A stretch of 64,000 nucleotides of DNA. Origin: CAVWSM01 sp963798505. GTDB lineage: Bacteria; Actinomycetota; Actinomycetes; Jiangellales; Jiangellaceae. The position numbers and the translations under genes are program-made. The DNA lies in the NCBI GenBank assembly GCA_963798505.1, contig CAWCTX010000005.1, positions 1,054,001 to 1,118,000 on the forward strand, given 5' to 3'. The notes beneath the pieces were generated by a model. It did no database searches and was not told the DNA's origin. It saw only the letters and a list, made by a program, of their open reading frames with translations. Positions 51,430 through 59,505 of the stretch are shown piece after piece; within the stretch, counting starts at the first letter, position 1; every line of letters starts with the position of its first letter.

Positions 51430-52364
51430 TGCTCGAACTCACCAACCTGTCCAAGCGATACGGCAGCACCGTCGCGCTCGACGACCTCGGCCTGACGGTC
51501 AAACCGGGCACCATGGTCGGCTTCGTCGGCACCAACGGCGCCGGCAAGACAACCGCGATGCGCATCGTGATGGGGGTGCTGTCCGCCGACTCCGGCGAGG
51601 TGCGGTGGCTGGGCCGTACGGTCACTGCCGATGCCCGCCGCAGCTTCGGCTACATGCCGGAGGAGCGTGGCCTCTACCCACGCATGCGAGTGATGGAACA
51701 GCTCACTTACCTGGCCGAGCTGCGCGGCGTCGACGCGGCGACCGCGACGGGCACGGCACGCGAGCTTCTCGGGCGGCTCGGCCTCACGGTCGGGATAACG
51801 ACCGCGTCGAGTCGCTGTCGCTCGGTAACCAGCAGCGCGTGCAGCTGGCCGCAGCTCTCGTCCACCGACCCGAGCTGCTGGTGCTCGACGAACCGTTCAG
51901 CGGGCTGGATCCGGTCGGTGTCGACTCCCTGGCTGCCGTGCTGCGCGAGCGGGTCAGCGCCGGCGTCGGCGTGATCTTCTCCAGCCACCAGCTCGACCTC
52001 GTCGAGCGGCTCTGCGACGAGGTGGCGATCATCCGTGCAGGCCGCATCGTCGCGGCCGGCACTGTTGACCAACTGCGCACGTCGGGTCAGGCCCGTCAGC
52101 TGCGCGTCCGCGTCGACGGTGCCCCGGGGTGGGCGACCCGGCCGCCGCTCGCCGGGGCGGGGGTCCGCATCGTGAGCGACTCCGGCAACGGCGCGGTGAT
52201 CGTGGAGCTTCCCGAGCACGTCGATGACCAGGCGGTGCTCGACGCCGCGCGCGCCGCGGGCCGCGTACGCGAGTTCGTCCCTGCGCAACCGACCCTCGCG
52301 GAGCTGTTCCGCACGGTCGTCTCCGATGGCAACCACGAGCGAGAACGAGAAGGTGTCCGCATGA
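51429..52364 (+). pseudogene. ABC transporter ATP-binding protein with apparent frameshifts
   Basis: Exporter ATPase, about 311 residues when repaired. The first frame, from ATG 51429, has SKRYGSTVALDDLGLTV, Walker A GTNGAGKTTAM and FGYMPEERGLYPRMRV, and continues to RELLGRLGL. The second has VESLSLGNQQRVQLAAALVHRPELLVLDEPFSGLDPVG (signature and Walker B) and FSSHQLDLVERLCDEV. One base appears missing near 51787. The original frame would end in TGA 52362-52364, overlapping the permease ATG; as given, the second frame runs into the permease without a stop. Two compensating errors restore the usual ATGA layout. Natural frameshift or fusion remains possible. Confidence 0.8.
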
Positions 52365-53560
52365 CCCGCGCGTTGAGCTTCCGCGAGGCAGTCACTGTCG
52401 TGGCACGACGCGAGTTCATGTCCCGGCTGCGCGAGCGGTCGTTCCTCATCTCGACCTTGGTGACGCTGGGCATCATCGCGCTCGTCGTCGCGCTCCCTCA
52501 GCTGATCGGGGCCGACGAGGACGCCTACGACGTGGCGTACGTCGGCGAGCAGGCCGGTGCCGTGGCCGAAGTCGCCGAGCAGCAAGCCGAGGTGGCCGAC
52601 ATCGCCCTGCGGGAAGTCGAGGTCGCGTCGGCCGAGGCCGCAGAGGCCCAGGTCCGCGAGGGGGAGCTCGACGCCTATGTGCTCACCGACCCTGATCGGG
52701 CCGAGGTCGTGGTCGACCGTGAGCTCGACCCGTCGCTGCGCGTCGTGCTCGACACCGCCTATCGCGCCGTGGCCGGCAACGCAGCGCTGACCGAGGCGGG
52801 CCTTGACCCGGCCGACGTGGCCACGGCCCTCGACGTGCCGCCGCTGGACGTGCAACGGCTCGATCCCGATGCCGAAGAGGCGGAGATGCGCGGCAACATC
52901 GCGTTCATCGGGTCGATTCTCCTGTATGCCCAGCTGCTCGGATATGGCTTCTGGGTGGCCACCGGGGTCGTTGAGGAGAAGTCGAGCCGGGTCGTCGAAC
53001 TGCTGCTGTCGGCCATCCCGGCGAGGGCGTTCCTGGCGGGAAAGGTGCTGGGGATCGGCATGCTGGGGCTGCTTCAGCTGCTGCTGATCTCCGTGGTCGG
53101 CGTCGGCATCGGCGTGGCGATGGGCGCGGTGGAGCTGTCCGGCGTGGTGCTGCAGCCGATCCTCTATGTGCTCGGGTTCTTCGTTCTGGGCTACCTGGTC
53201 TATGCGTGTCTGATGGCCGCTGCCGCAGCTCGGGTGACACGGCAGGAGGAGCTGCAGAACGTCACGACCCCAGTGACCACGCTGGCGGTGCTGTCTTTCT
53301 TCGCGACATTCCAGGTCGCCCAGAACCCGGATGCGACGCTGTCCAAGGCGCTCTCGATCGTCCCGCCGGTCTCGGCCCTCACCATGCCTGTTCGCGTCGC
53401 GCGTGGCGACGTCGCCGTGTGGGAGGTCTTGCTCTCGATCGTCCTACTCGTCGCCGCCATCGCGGTGCTCGTCATCATCGCGGGACGGGTCTACCAAGGG
53501 GCGGTGCTGCGCATGGGCGCCAAGGTGAGCTGGCGGGAGGCGCTGCGATCCCGCGGCTGA
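52361..53560 (+). CDS. ABC-2 type exporter permease (NatB-like)
   Basis: A 399-residue permease. It has a cytosolic start (VVARREFMSRLRERSFLIST), a first span (LVTLGIIALVVALPQLIG), an external domain of about 180 residues rich in Ala, Glu and Val, and then five or six spans from about residue 185 (IAFIGSILLYAQLLGYGFWVATGVVEEKSSRVVELLLSAIPARAFLAGKVLG holds the conserved EEK..R motif of NatB/YhaP-type permeases). It pairs with the preceding ATPase. Substrate unknown; sodium or peptide export are known for relatives. Ends 18 bases before stem-loop R1. Confidence 0.9.
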   Translation: MTRALSFREAVTVVARREFMSRLRERSFLISTLVTLGIIALVVALPQLIGADEDAYDVAYVGEQAGAVAEVAEQQAEVADIALREVEVASAEAAEAQVREGELDAYVLTDPDRAEVVVDRELDPSLRVVLDTAYRAVAGNAALTEAGLDPADVATALDVPPLDVQRLDPDAEEAEMRGNIAFIGSILLYAQLLGYGFWVATGVVEEKSSRVVELLLSAIPARAFLAGKVLGIGMLGLLQLLLISVVGVGIGVAMGAVELSGVVLQPILYVLGFFVLGYLVYACLMAAAAARVTRQEELQNVTTPVTTLAVLSFFATFQVAQNPDATLSKALSIVPPVSALTMPVRVARGDVAVWEVLLSIVLLVAAIAVLVIIAGRVYQGAVLRMGAKVSWREALRSRG

Positions 53561-53578
53561 GTCAGCCGCCCAGGCAAG

Positions 53579-53631
53579 ACTGAAACGCTGTGCACGACCC
53601 ACCGCGGGCGCGTCGTGCAGGGCGCTTCAGT
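53579..53631. repeat. Stem-loop repeat R1 upstream of the DUF559 gene
   Basis: Arms ACTGAAACGCTGTGCACGAC and GTCGTGCAGGGCGCTTCAGT pair at 17 of 20 positions plus a G-U, with a 13-base loop beginning CCACCG. It lies 18 bases after the permease stop and about 106 bases before the DUF559-type gene. R2 at 54706-54757 has the same layout and loop start. Terminator for the ABC operon, module boundary, or both. Confidence 0.75.
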
Positions 53632-53737
53632 GTCCCTGCGGGTCGGGCCATCCACAGGCGCTCTGGGCCGACCATCGCCATGCACAGAGGGCACATCAGC
53701 TGACCCGCGGGTTCGCGAAGCGGAGCACCGTCTCGAC

Positions 53738-54709
53738 ATGGACTCGCGACGCGGCCCCCTTGCACCGCTGCCGGATGACCTCACCCGACCCTTCTCTTAC
53801 ACGGACGCCCGCGCAGCCGGGGTCGCGCGCCGTGAGCTCGCTGGACCCTTGTGGCGTTCGCCGTTTCGAGACGTCCATGTCCGGGCTGGCACCGACTCCG
53901 AGAGCCCGCGGCAACGGATCCTCGATGCGGCCGAGCTCCTTCCCGACGGGTGCGCCGTCACGGGTTGGGCCGCGGCCTGCCTGCAAGGGGTCGAGGAGCT
54001 CGATGGCCGGCTCGGCTCGCGGCTGCTGCCAGTGCCCCTCCTCCTGCAGCCAGAGTGCTGCCTGCGGCCCCGAGCGTCGATCACTCGGATCCGCTCGCGG
54101 TTCGATCCCGCCGAGATCTCCTTCGTCGAGGGTGTCCCCGCGGTAGGGCTGCCACGCTCGGTCCTCGACATAGCCAGACTCCAAGGTCTGACCGAGACCG
54201 TGGTCGCCCTCGATGCGATCCTGGGCCGAGACCTGCTCTCACTGACGTGCATGGACGATTACCTGGCCCGTCATCCGCGGCGCCGTGGCGGCCCGGTCGC
54301 CAGGCAGGCAAGCAAACTTGCGGACGCCCGAGCGAGATCTCCCCAGGAGAGCAGGTTGCGCGTCTTGTGGGTCATGGAGGCCGGGCTCCCCCGCCCGGAG
54401 GTCAACATCAATGTGTACGGAGATACCGGCCATCTGCTGGCGATCCCCGATCTGCTCGACGTCGAGTCCGGGCTCGTCGCGGAGTACGACGGCGCCGACC
54501 ACCGCGAGACCGTGCGGCACGCGAACGACAACGCGCGGGGCGAAGGCATGGACCGGTCTGGCTTGACCGTCGTCCGTGTAACGGGGCTCGACATGACTCG
54601 CCGTCGCCGTCGACTGATCATCCGGTTACGCGAGGGAAGGAGAGAAGGTCTGGCTCGCGACCGCGGAAGGGATCGCTGGTCGCCGACGAGGTTCCCCCTC
54701 AGAAGCTGA
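53738..54709 (+). CDS. AbiEi-like / DUF559 (Vsr-fold endonuclease-like) protein
   Basis: A 323-residue protein. The N-terminal part (about 10-110) has the helix-turn-helix layout of AbiEi-type proteins: FSYTDARAAGVARRELAGPLW, then ILDAAELLPDGCAVTGWAAACLQGVEELDG. The C-terminal part (about 195-300) is a DUF559/Vsr-like PD-(D/E)xK fold: SPQESRLRVLWV (Glu204), IPDLLDVESGLVAEYDGADH (Asp238, Glu249, Asp251) and GLTVVRVTGLDM. The usual catalytic Lys is replaced by Asp251 (EYD), as in many DUF559 proteins. Start at ATG 53738. Its TGA stop lies in the left arm of stem-loop R2, and R1 lies upstream. No cognate toxin gene is adjacent. Relatives occur in several copies per genome in Nocardioides-like bacteria, from memory. 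Confidence 0.78.
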   Translation: MDSRRGPLAPLPDDLTRPFSYTDARAAGVARRELAGPLWRSPFRDVHVRAGTDSESPRQRILDAAELLPDGCAVTGWAAACLQGVEELDGRLGSRLLPVPLLLQPECCLRPRASITRIRSRFDPAEISFVEGVPAVGLPRSVLDIARLQGLTETVVALDAILGRDLLSLTCMDDYLARHPRRRGGPVARQASKLADARARSPQESRLRVLWVMEAGLPRPEVNINVYGDTGHLLAIPDLLDVESGLVAEYDGADHRETVRHANDNARGEGMDRSGLTVVRVTGLDMTRRRRRLIIRLREGRREGLARDRGRDRWSPTRFPLRS

Positions 54710-54757
54710 AGCACTGTGTACGACCCACCGTTACGCGCGTCGTACATAGTGCTTCAG
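54706..54757. repeat. Stem-loop repeat R2 downstream of the DUF559 gene
   Basis: Arms CTGAAGCACTGTGTACGAC and GTCGTACATAGTGCTTCAG pair along all 19 positions with one G-U; 14-base loop begins CCACCG as in R1. The inner arm reads GTACGAC where R1 has GCACGAC, and the partner strand changes to match. It contains the stop of the DUF559-type gene and ends 17 bases before the convergent suhB stop, so it can terminate both transcripts. Confidence 0.8.
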
Positions 54758-54773
54758 TTTCGGGAGGTCGAGC

Positions 54774-55577
54774 TCAAGCACCCAGCTCCGCGAGAACATC
54801 CTGCAGCTTGGGGAACAGCCGCGGGCCGGCCGCGACGACGAGCCGGGCGCTGGGCGCCTCGTCGCCGTGGCCACCAACGCGAGCGCCGGCTTCCTCGGCG
54901 ATCAACCGACCGGCGGCGAGGTCCCATGGGGCCAGGCCCTGCTCGTAGTAGCCGTCCAGCCGCCCGCAGGCCACCGCGCACAAGTCGAGCGAGGCCGCCC
55001 CCGCGCGCCGGATGTCCCGCACCCGCAGCAAGAGCGCCGCGACCACCCTGCCCTGCCCGACACGCACGTCGACGTCGTAGGCGAAGCCGGTGCCAATGAG
55101 TGACTCGGCCAGCTCGGACCGAGACGACACCTCGACGGGTGTGCCGTCGAGGAACGCGCCGCCACCGCGCACCGCGCGCCACAACTCACCCGTCGCCGGG
55201 TTGAAGACGACCCCGACCAGCGCCCCGTCCTCGTCGACTGCCGCGATCGACACCGCGTAGGAGGGGATTCCGTACAGATAGTTGACCGTCCCGTCGATCG
55301 GATCGACGACCCACGTGATGCCTGACGTGCCGGACGTCGTCCCCTGCTCCTCGCCGAGCACCGCGTCACCCGGCCGTGCCGCGATCAGTCGGCTGCGGAT
55401 CAGCCGCTCTGATGCGCGGTCGGACTCGGTGACGATGTCGAGGTCGGTGGACTTGGTGGCCGCGACCGTGACCGTGCGCGCTCGGCTCGCCGACAACACC
55501 AGCTCGCCCGCCTCCCGCGCCACCGCCTCGGCAAGGTCGGCAAGCGAAATGTCGTGGCCGGCCGCTGCGCCGGTCAC
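54774..55577 (-). CDS. suhB: Inositol-1-monophosphatase family protein
   Basis: A 267-residue Mg-dependent phosphatase. LVTESDRASE-like DIVTESDRASERLIRSRL, GEEQG, the metal-binding WVVDPIDGTVNYLYGIPSYAVSIA and the C-terminal APWDLAAGRLIAEEAGARVGG are all present. Acts on inositol 1-phosphate or related sugar phosphates; in actinobacteria this position matches Rv2701c (suhB). GTG start overlaps the ferrochelatase stop (GTGA), so haem and inositol genes are on one transcript. Confidence 0.93.
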   Translation of the reverse strand: MTGAAAGHDISLADLAEAVAREAGELVLSASRARTVTVAATKSTDLDIVTESDRASERLIRSRLIAARPGDAVLGEEQGTTSGTSGITWVVDPIDGTVNYLYGIPSYAVSIAAVDEDGALVGVVFNPATGELWRAVRGGGAFLDGTPVEVSSRSELAESLIGTGFAYDVDVRVGQGRVVAALLLRVRDIRRAGAASLDLCAVACGRLDGYYEQGLAPWDLAAGRLIAEEAGARVGGHGDEAPSARLVVAAGPRLFPKLQDVLAELGA

Positions 55578-56683
55578 GACGCGAACACCGGGCGCACGTC
55601 GCCGACACCGCAGAGGGTCGGCCGGTCACCACGCAGGTTGCGGCAGCACCCGACGGGACAGACGTCGTGCGACGCCGCGAGCGCGCCCACGGCCCTGCGT
55701 GCCACCGGCTCGCCGCGTTCGGCGGCCGCGCGCTCCAGCAACAGGTCGCGGATCGCCGCGACGAACCCCGGATGCGTGCCAGCCGTCGCGGCACGCACCA
55801 CCGTCACGCCCAGTCGCTTCCCGGTCTCGCGCGCCTCTGTGTCCAAGTCGTACACAACCTCCATGTGGTCGGAGATGAAGCCGATCGGCGCAAGCACCAC
55901 AGCCGACACACCGTCAGCGGCAAGCGACGCCAGGTGGTCGTTGACGTCGGGCTCGAGCCATGGCACCTGGGGCGAACCGCTGCGGCTGCAGTAGACAAGG
56001 TCCCAGGCCGCCTCCCACCCGAGCCGGGCGACGGCAGCCCGCGCGACCTCGGCCGCCATCACCTTGTGCTGCGCGACGTAGGCACCGCCGGCCGACCCGC
56101 TCACGTCGTTCATCGCTGTCGGGATCGAGTGAGTGACGAAGACAACACGCAGGCGACCCCGACTGGCCGGCGGCAGCGAACTCACCGCATCCACCAGCGC
56201 ATCAACGTTGGCCGCGACGAAACCCGGGTGGTTGAAGTAGTGCCGCAGCCGGTCGAGCGCCGGCGCCTGCGGACCGGCCTCCGCCGTGGCCGCGAACAGG
56301 TCCTCGCGGTACTGCCGACACCCGGAGTAGGACGAGTAGGCGCTCGTGACGAACACCGCCGCCCTGCGCACACCGTCGGCGGCCATGGCGCGCAGTGTGT
56401 CTGCGACGAACGGCTCGCTGTTGCGGTTGCCGAAGTAGACCGGCAGATCCAGCCCCGCCGCTGCGAAGTCCGCCTCCACCGCCGCGATCAGTGAGCGGTT
56501 CTGTGCGTTGATCGGGCTGCGCCCGCCGAAGCGGTGGTAGTGCTCGGCGACCTCGAGCAGGCGCTCGCGCGGCACGCCACGCCCCGAGGTGACCCGCTCC
56601 AGGAACGGCAGCACCTCGTCGGGCCCCTCCGGTCCGCCGAACGACGTGACGAGCAACGCGTCGTACGGCCTGGCGTCGTTCAT
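55574..56683 (-). CDS. hemH: Ferrochelatase (coproporphyrin-type, 2Fe-2S tail)
   Basis: A 369-residue enzyme inserting Fe(II) into a porphyrin. DALLVTSFGGPEGPDEVLPFLERV, HYHRFGGRSPINAQ, FGNRNSEPF, VFVTSAYSSYSGCRQYRED, THSIPTAMN (catalytic His), YCSRSGSPQVPWLEPDVNDH and PIGFISDHMEVVYDLDTEA (catalytic Glu) are all clear. The C-terminal CPVGCCRN with a later Cys (LCGVG) forms the 2Fe-2S site of actinobacterial enzymes, which make coproheme (CpfC). ATG 56683 gives MNDARPYDALL. Completes the haem link to hemE; hemQ is not in the window. Confidence 0.95.
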   Translation of the reverse strand: MNDARPYDALLVTSFGGPEGPDEVLPFLERVTSGRGVPRERLLEVAEHYHRFGGRSPINAQNRSLIAAVEADFAAAGLDLPVYFGNRNSEPFVADTLRAMAADGVRRAAVFVTSAYSSYSGCRQYREDLFAATAEAGPQAPALDRLRHYFNHPGFVAANVDALVDAVSSLPPASRGRLRVVFVTHSIPTAMNDVSGSAGGAYVAQHKVMAAEVARAAVARLGWEAAWDLVYCSRSGSPQVPWLEPDVNDHLASLAADGVSAVVLAPIGFISDHMEVVYDLDTEARETGKRLGVTVVRAATAGTHPGFVAAIRDLLLERAAAERGEPVARRAVGALAASHDVCPVGCCRNLRGDRPTLCGVGDVRPVFAS

Positions 56684-56788
56684 GCCGTCATCCTGCCAAG
56701 TCGTCCCCCCGAAATGGTTGCCCGGGTCAAGCCGCACAGTCCTTACGCTGTCCTGAGGTCAGGAATGTCGCGTCGGGAGGATGCTGTC

Positions 56789-57997
56789 ATGCAGGGGCTC
56801 GGTGCGTACGCGACCGTGCTGCGCCAGCCCGGTGCCCTCGCCTTCTCCCTCGTCGGACTCGTCGCCCGGCTGCCGATGTCGATGCTGGGCATCGGCATCG
56901 TGCTGTTCGTCGAACGGGCAAGAGGGTCGTACGGCGTGGCCGGCGCCGTCGCCGCCGCGGCGATCATCGGCAGCGCCGTGGGTGGACCGGTGCAGGCGCG
57001 GCTGGCGGACCGGTATGGTCAGGCCCGCCTGCTGGTGCCGACCGCGATCATCCACGGCATTGCCCTCACGGCGTTCATCGTTCTCACCGATCTCGACGCA
57101 CCCGCCGTTGCCCTCGGTGTCCTCACCGCGATCTCGGGCGCGACGTTGCCGCAGATCGGGGCCATGGTCCGGGCCCGCTGGGCAGCGATCACCACCGGGC
57201 CGATGCGTCTGCACACCGCCTACTCGCTCGAGTCCGTCTTCGACGAGGTCGTGTTCGTCCTTGGCCCGGTGCTCGTCACCGTGCTCACCACCGGCCCGGT
57301 CCCGCAGGCTGGTCTGGTGCTGGCGATGCTGTTGAGCGTGGGCGGGGCGCTCGGCTTCGCTGCGCTGCGAAGCACTCAGCCAGTGCCCCAGCGGGCGCGG
57401 ACGGTCGGCAGCAGTCGGGACCGTTTGCCCCTGGAGACTCTCGGGACACTCGTGCTCGCCTTCGTGTTCATGGGCGGCATGTTCGGGACCGTCGAGGTGG
57501 CGACGGTGGCGTTCAGCGAGGAGCAGGGGCGACCGGCGATGGCTGGCCCGCTCTTGGCCGCGTTCGCGTTCGGCAGCCTGCTGTCCGGCATCGTCTTTGG
57601 TGCCGTACGGCTTCGGGGCTCTGCCAACGTGCGGTTCCTCATCGGCATGGCGGTGTTGACCGTGGCCTTGAGCCCGCTGCCACTGATCGACTCCCCCGCG
57701 ATCCTCGCCGTCGTGGTGTTCATCGCCGGGTTTGCGATCTCGCCGACTCTGATCACCGGGAACACGCTGGTGGAGCAAGGAGTTCCGCCCTCTCGCCTGA
57801 CCGAAGGCCTGGCGTGGGTGGGCACGGCGCTGTCTGCCGGTGTCGCGCTGTCCGCGAGCGTCACCGGGATCATCATCGACGCAGCCGGCGCCTCGCCGGC
57901 GTACGGTGTTGCGCTCGTGTCCGGGATCTTGGCCACCGCTATCGCGGCCAGCCGGCTCGTTCTCCCACGCACCAGCAGGGACCGGGTCGCCGCGTGA
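56789..57997 (+). CDS. Major facilitator superfamily transporter
   Basis: A 402-residue protein with 12 spans. The loop between spans 2 and 3 has GGPVQARLADRYGQARLLVPTA, the MFS motif A variant, and FISPTLITGNTLV-like AGFAISPTLITGNTLVEQGVPPSRLTEG is in the second half. Drug/proton antiporter-like; substrate unknown. ATG 56789 is chosen for its GGGAGG site 8 bases upstream; an ATG eight codons earlier is possible. Divergent from hemH. Confidence 0.9.
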   Translation: MQGLGAYATVLRQPGALAFSLVGLVARLPMSMLGIGIVLFVERARGSYGVAGAVAAAAIIGSAVGGPVQARLADRYGQARLLVPTAIIHGIALTAFIVLTDLDAPAVALGVLTAISGATLPQIGAMVRARWAAITTGPMRLHTAYSLESVFDEVVFVLGPVLVTVLTTGPVPQAGLVLAMLLSVGGALGFAALRSTQPVPQRARTVGSSRDRLPLETLGTLVLAFVFMGGMFGTVEVATVAFSEEQGRPAMAGPLLAAFAFGSLLSGIVFGAVRLRGSANVRFLIGMAVLTVALSPLPLIDSPAILAVVVFIAGFAISPTLITGNTLVEQGVPPSRLTEGLAWVGTALSAGVALSASVTGIIIDAAGASPAYGVALVSGILATAIAASRLVLPRTSRDRVAA

Positions 57998-58090
57998 CCC
58001 GCGAGAATCTCGGTCGCCACTCGGCATGGCGGCTTGGTCTGGTCGGTGGCCGCGGCCAGGATGTACGCCAGGAGACCCGGGAGGCCCAGC

Positions 58091-58993
58091 ATGCATGAGC
58101 TGAGACTCATCGCTGTCAGCGACGACGGGACCCGCCTGCTCCTGCGCGGTGACGGGCAGGAGCCCGAGTTCGCCGTCCGCATCGACGAACGGCTGCACGC
58201 CGCGCTGCGCGGAGACCGCGCCCGGCTTGGCCAGTTGGAGATCCAGATGGACAGCCAGTTGCGCCCCCGCGACATCCAGGCACGCGTGCGCGCGGGCGAG
58301 TCGGTCGAGCAGCTGGCCGCGGTGGCCGGCATCCCCACGGAGCGGGTCATGCGTTACGCCAGCCCGGTCATCGCCGAACGCGAGCACATCGCCGACCGTG
58401 CCCAGCGCACCGCAGTTCGCCGCCAGGGCGGCGACGGTCCGGCGCCGCTGCTCGGCGATGTCGTGGAGCATCGGCTGGGCGCCGGCGGCGTGGACTCCGA
58501 GGCGATCAGCTGGGACGCCTGGCGGCGTGAGGACGGCCGGTGGGCGGTGTCGACTTCCTGGCTCGACGAGGGCAACGCCAAGTCGGCCACGTGGGTGCTT
58601 GATCCGGCCGGCCGGTCGGTGAGCCCGGCCGATGACGAGGCGCGTGCGCTCGCCGGCGAGCCGCCGCTGTCGGCCGCGCAGGGGCCGGCTCGGCTTGCGG
58701 TCGTCCCTCGCGTGGTCGAGGCCCCCGACACGACCGCGGCAACCGCCGAGGCGGAGCCGGTCAAGCCAGACGAGACTGCTGAACCCGTGGCGCCGAGTGC
58801 TCCCGCCGCTGCGATGGCCGACGAGTTCGACGACACGTCGCCGGGCCGGCTTCGGCTCAGCGACATCGCCACACACATCGAGGTCAGCGGCGAGCAGTCG
58901 GAGGCAGCGGGCAGCGGGCGGTCGCGTCGGGCCAGGGCCAGCGTGCCGACCTGGGACGAGATCATGTTCGGCCGTCGGCGGCGCACTGACTGA
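58091..58993 (+). CDS. sepH: Septation protein SepH
   Basis: A 300-residue cell-division protein (DUF3071) that binds FtsZ and stimulates its assembly in actinobacteria. N-terminal domain MHELRLIAVSDDGTRLLL and LEIQMDSQLRPRDIQARVRAGESVEQLAAVAGIPTERVMRYASPVIAERE with the helix-turn-helix-like element; a second conserved part SEAISWDAWRREDGRWAVSTSWLDEGNAKSATWVLDPAGRSVSPADDEAR; an acidic disordered linker; and the conserved C-terminal VPTWDEIMFGRRR. ATG start follows GGGAGG. The 512-base gap after it (58994-59505) holds no gene that I can support, only the inverted repeat at 59391. Confidence 0.95.
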   Translation: MHELRLIAVSDDGTRLLLRGDGQEPEFAVRIDERLHAALRGDRARLGQLEIQMDSQLRPRDIQARVRAGESVEQLAAVAGIPTERVMRYASPVIAEREHIADRAQRTAVRRQGGDGPAPLLGDVVEHRLGAGGVDSEAISWDAWRREDGRWAVSTSWLDEGNAKSATWVLDPAGRSVSPADDEARALAGEPPLSAAQGPARLAVVPRVVEAPDTTAATAEAEPVKPDETAEPVAPSAPAAAMADEFDDTSPGRLRLSDIATHIEVSGEQSEAAGSGRSRRARASVPTWDEIMFGRRRRTD

Positions 58994-59390
58994 CCCGCTG
59001 GGACCGCAGCCTTCGCAAACAGGCTCAGAGGCACGCCTAGCCGACGATCGCCCCAGATCAGGGCAGCGCCGTAGAGACCCATCAAAATTCCTTCGGCTCG
59101 TCCGTATCACCGGACCCGCCTCGTGCTCATCTGAGTAGGTGCCCGCAGCCGCGGTGCACCGACCGGAGTCAGCACACCGCGGAAACGGGGTTGGACCATG
59201 CCGCATGCACGGGGGTCGGCGACCGGGTCTGTCCGCGGGGCGATTCCGGGGGCGGCCGACCAGCGCAGCTTGCGCCGTGCCCAGATCGTGCAGCTATCTG
59301 CACTCTTGGCACGACGCCGGCAACGCCGACGCATCGTACGGATGCCAGGATGACCCGGCATCGCTGGGTGCGCTGGCTGGGGGACGGCTC

Positions 59391-59428
59391 GCACTGTGGA
59401 CACGCCGGGGGGATCGTGTCCACAGTGC
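59391..59428. promoter_or_regulatory. Perfect 14-bp inverted repeat upstream of the ECF sigma gene
   Basis: GCACTGTGGACACG and CGTGTCCACAGTGC are exact complements 10 bases apart, 77 bases before the sigma factor start. No T-run follows. Position suits an operator or a 5' leader hairpin. Confidence 0.6.
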
Positions 59429-59505
59429 ACCCCCTCGACTGGCTGAGCGCTAGCGTGGCCGCAGACGACCGCGGGCGCATGGTCGGTCACGCCGGGGAGG
59501 AACGC

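Noticed and set aside
53738..54709. Type IV toxin-antitoxin pair based on the AbiEi-like N-terminus
   Set aside because: No AbiEii-type nucleotidyltransferase toxin gene is adjacent; the C-terminal DUF559 fold fits a stand-alone protein better.
56759..59206. Minus-strand open frame of about 815 codons opposite the MFS and sepH genes
   Set aside because: Arg/Gly/His-rich low-complexity translation typical of antisense frames; both plus-strand genes are certain.
59107..59490. Minus-strand open frame in the gap before the sigma factor
   Set aside because: Translation is Pro/Arg/Cys-rich with no recognisable domain and it would cover the perfect inverted repeat; no ribosome binding site.
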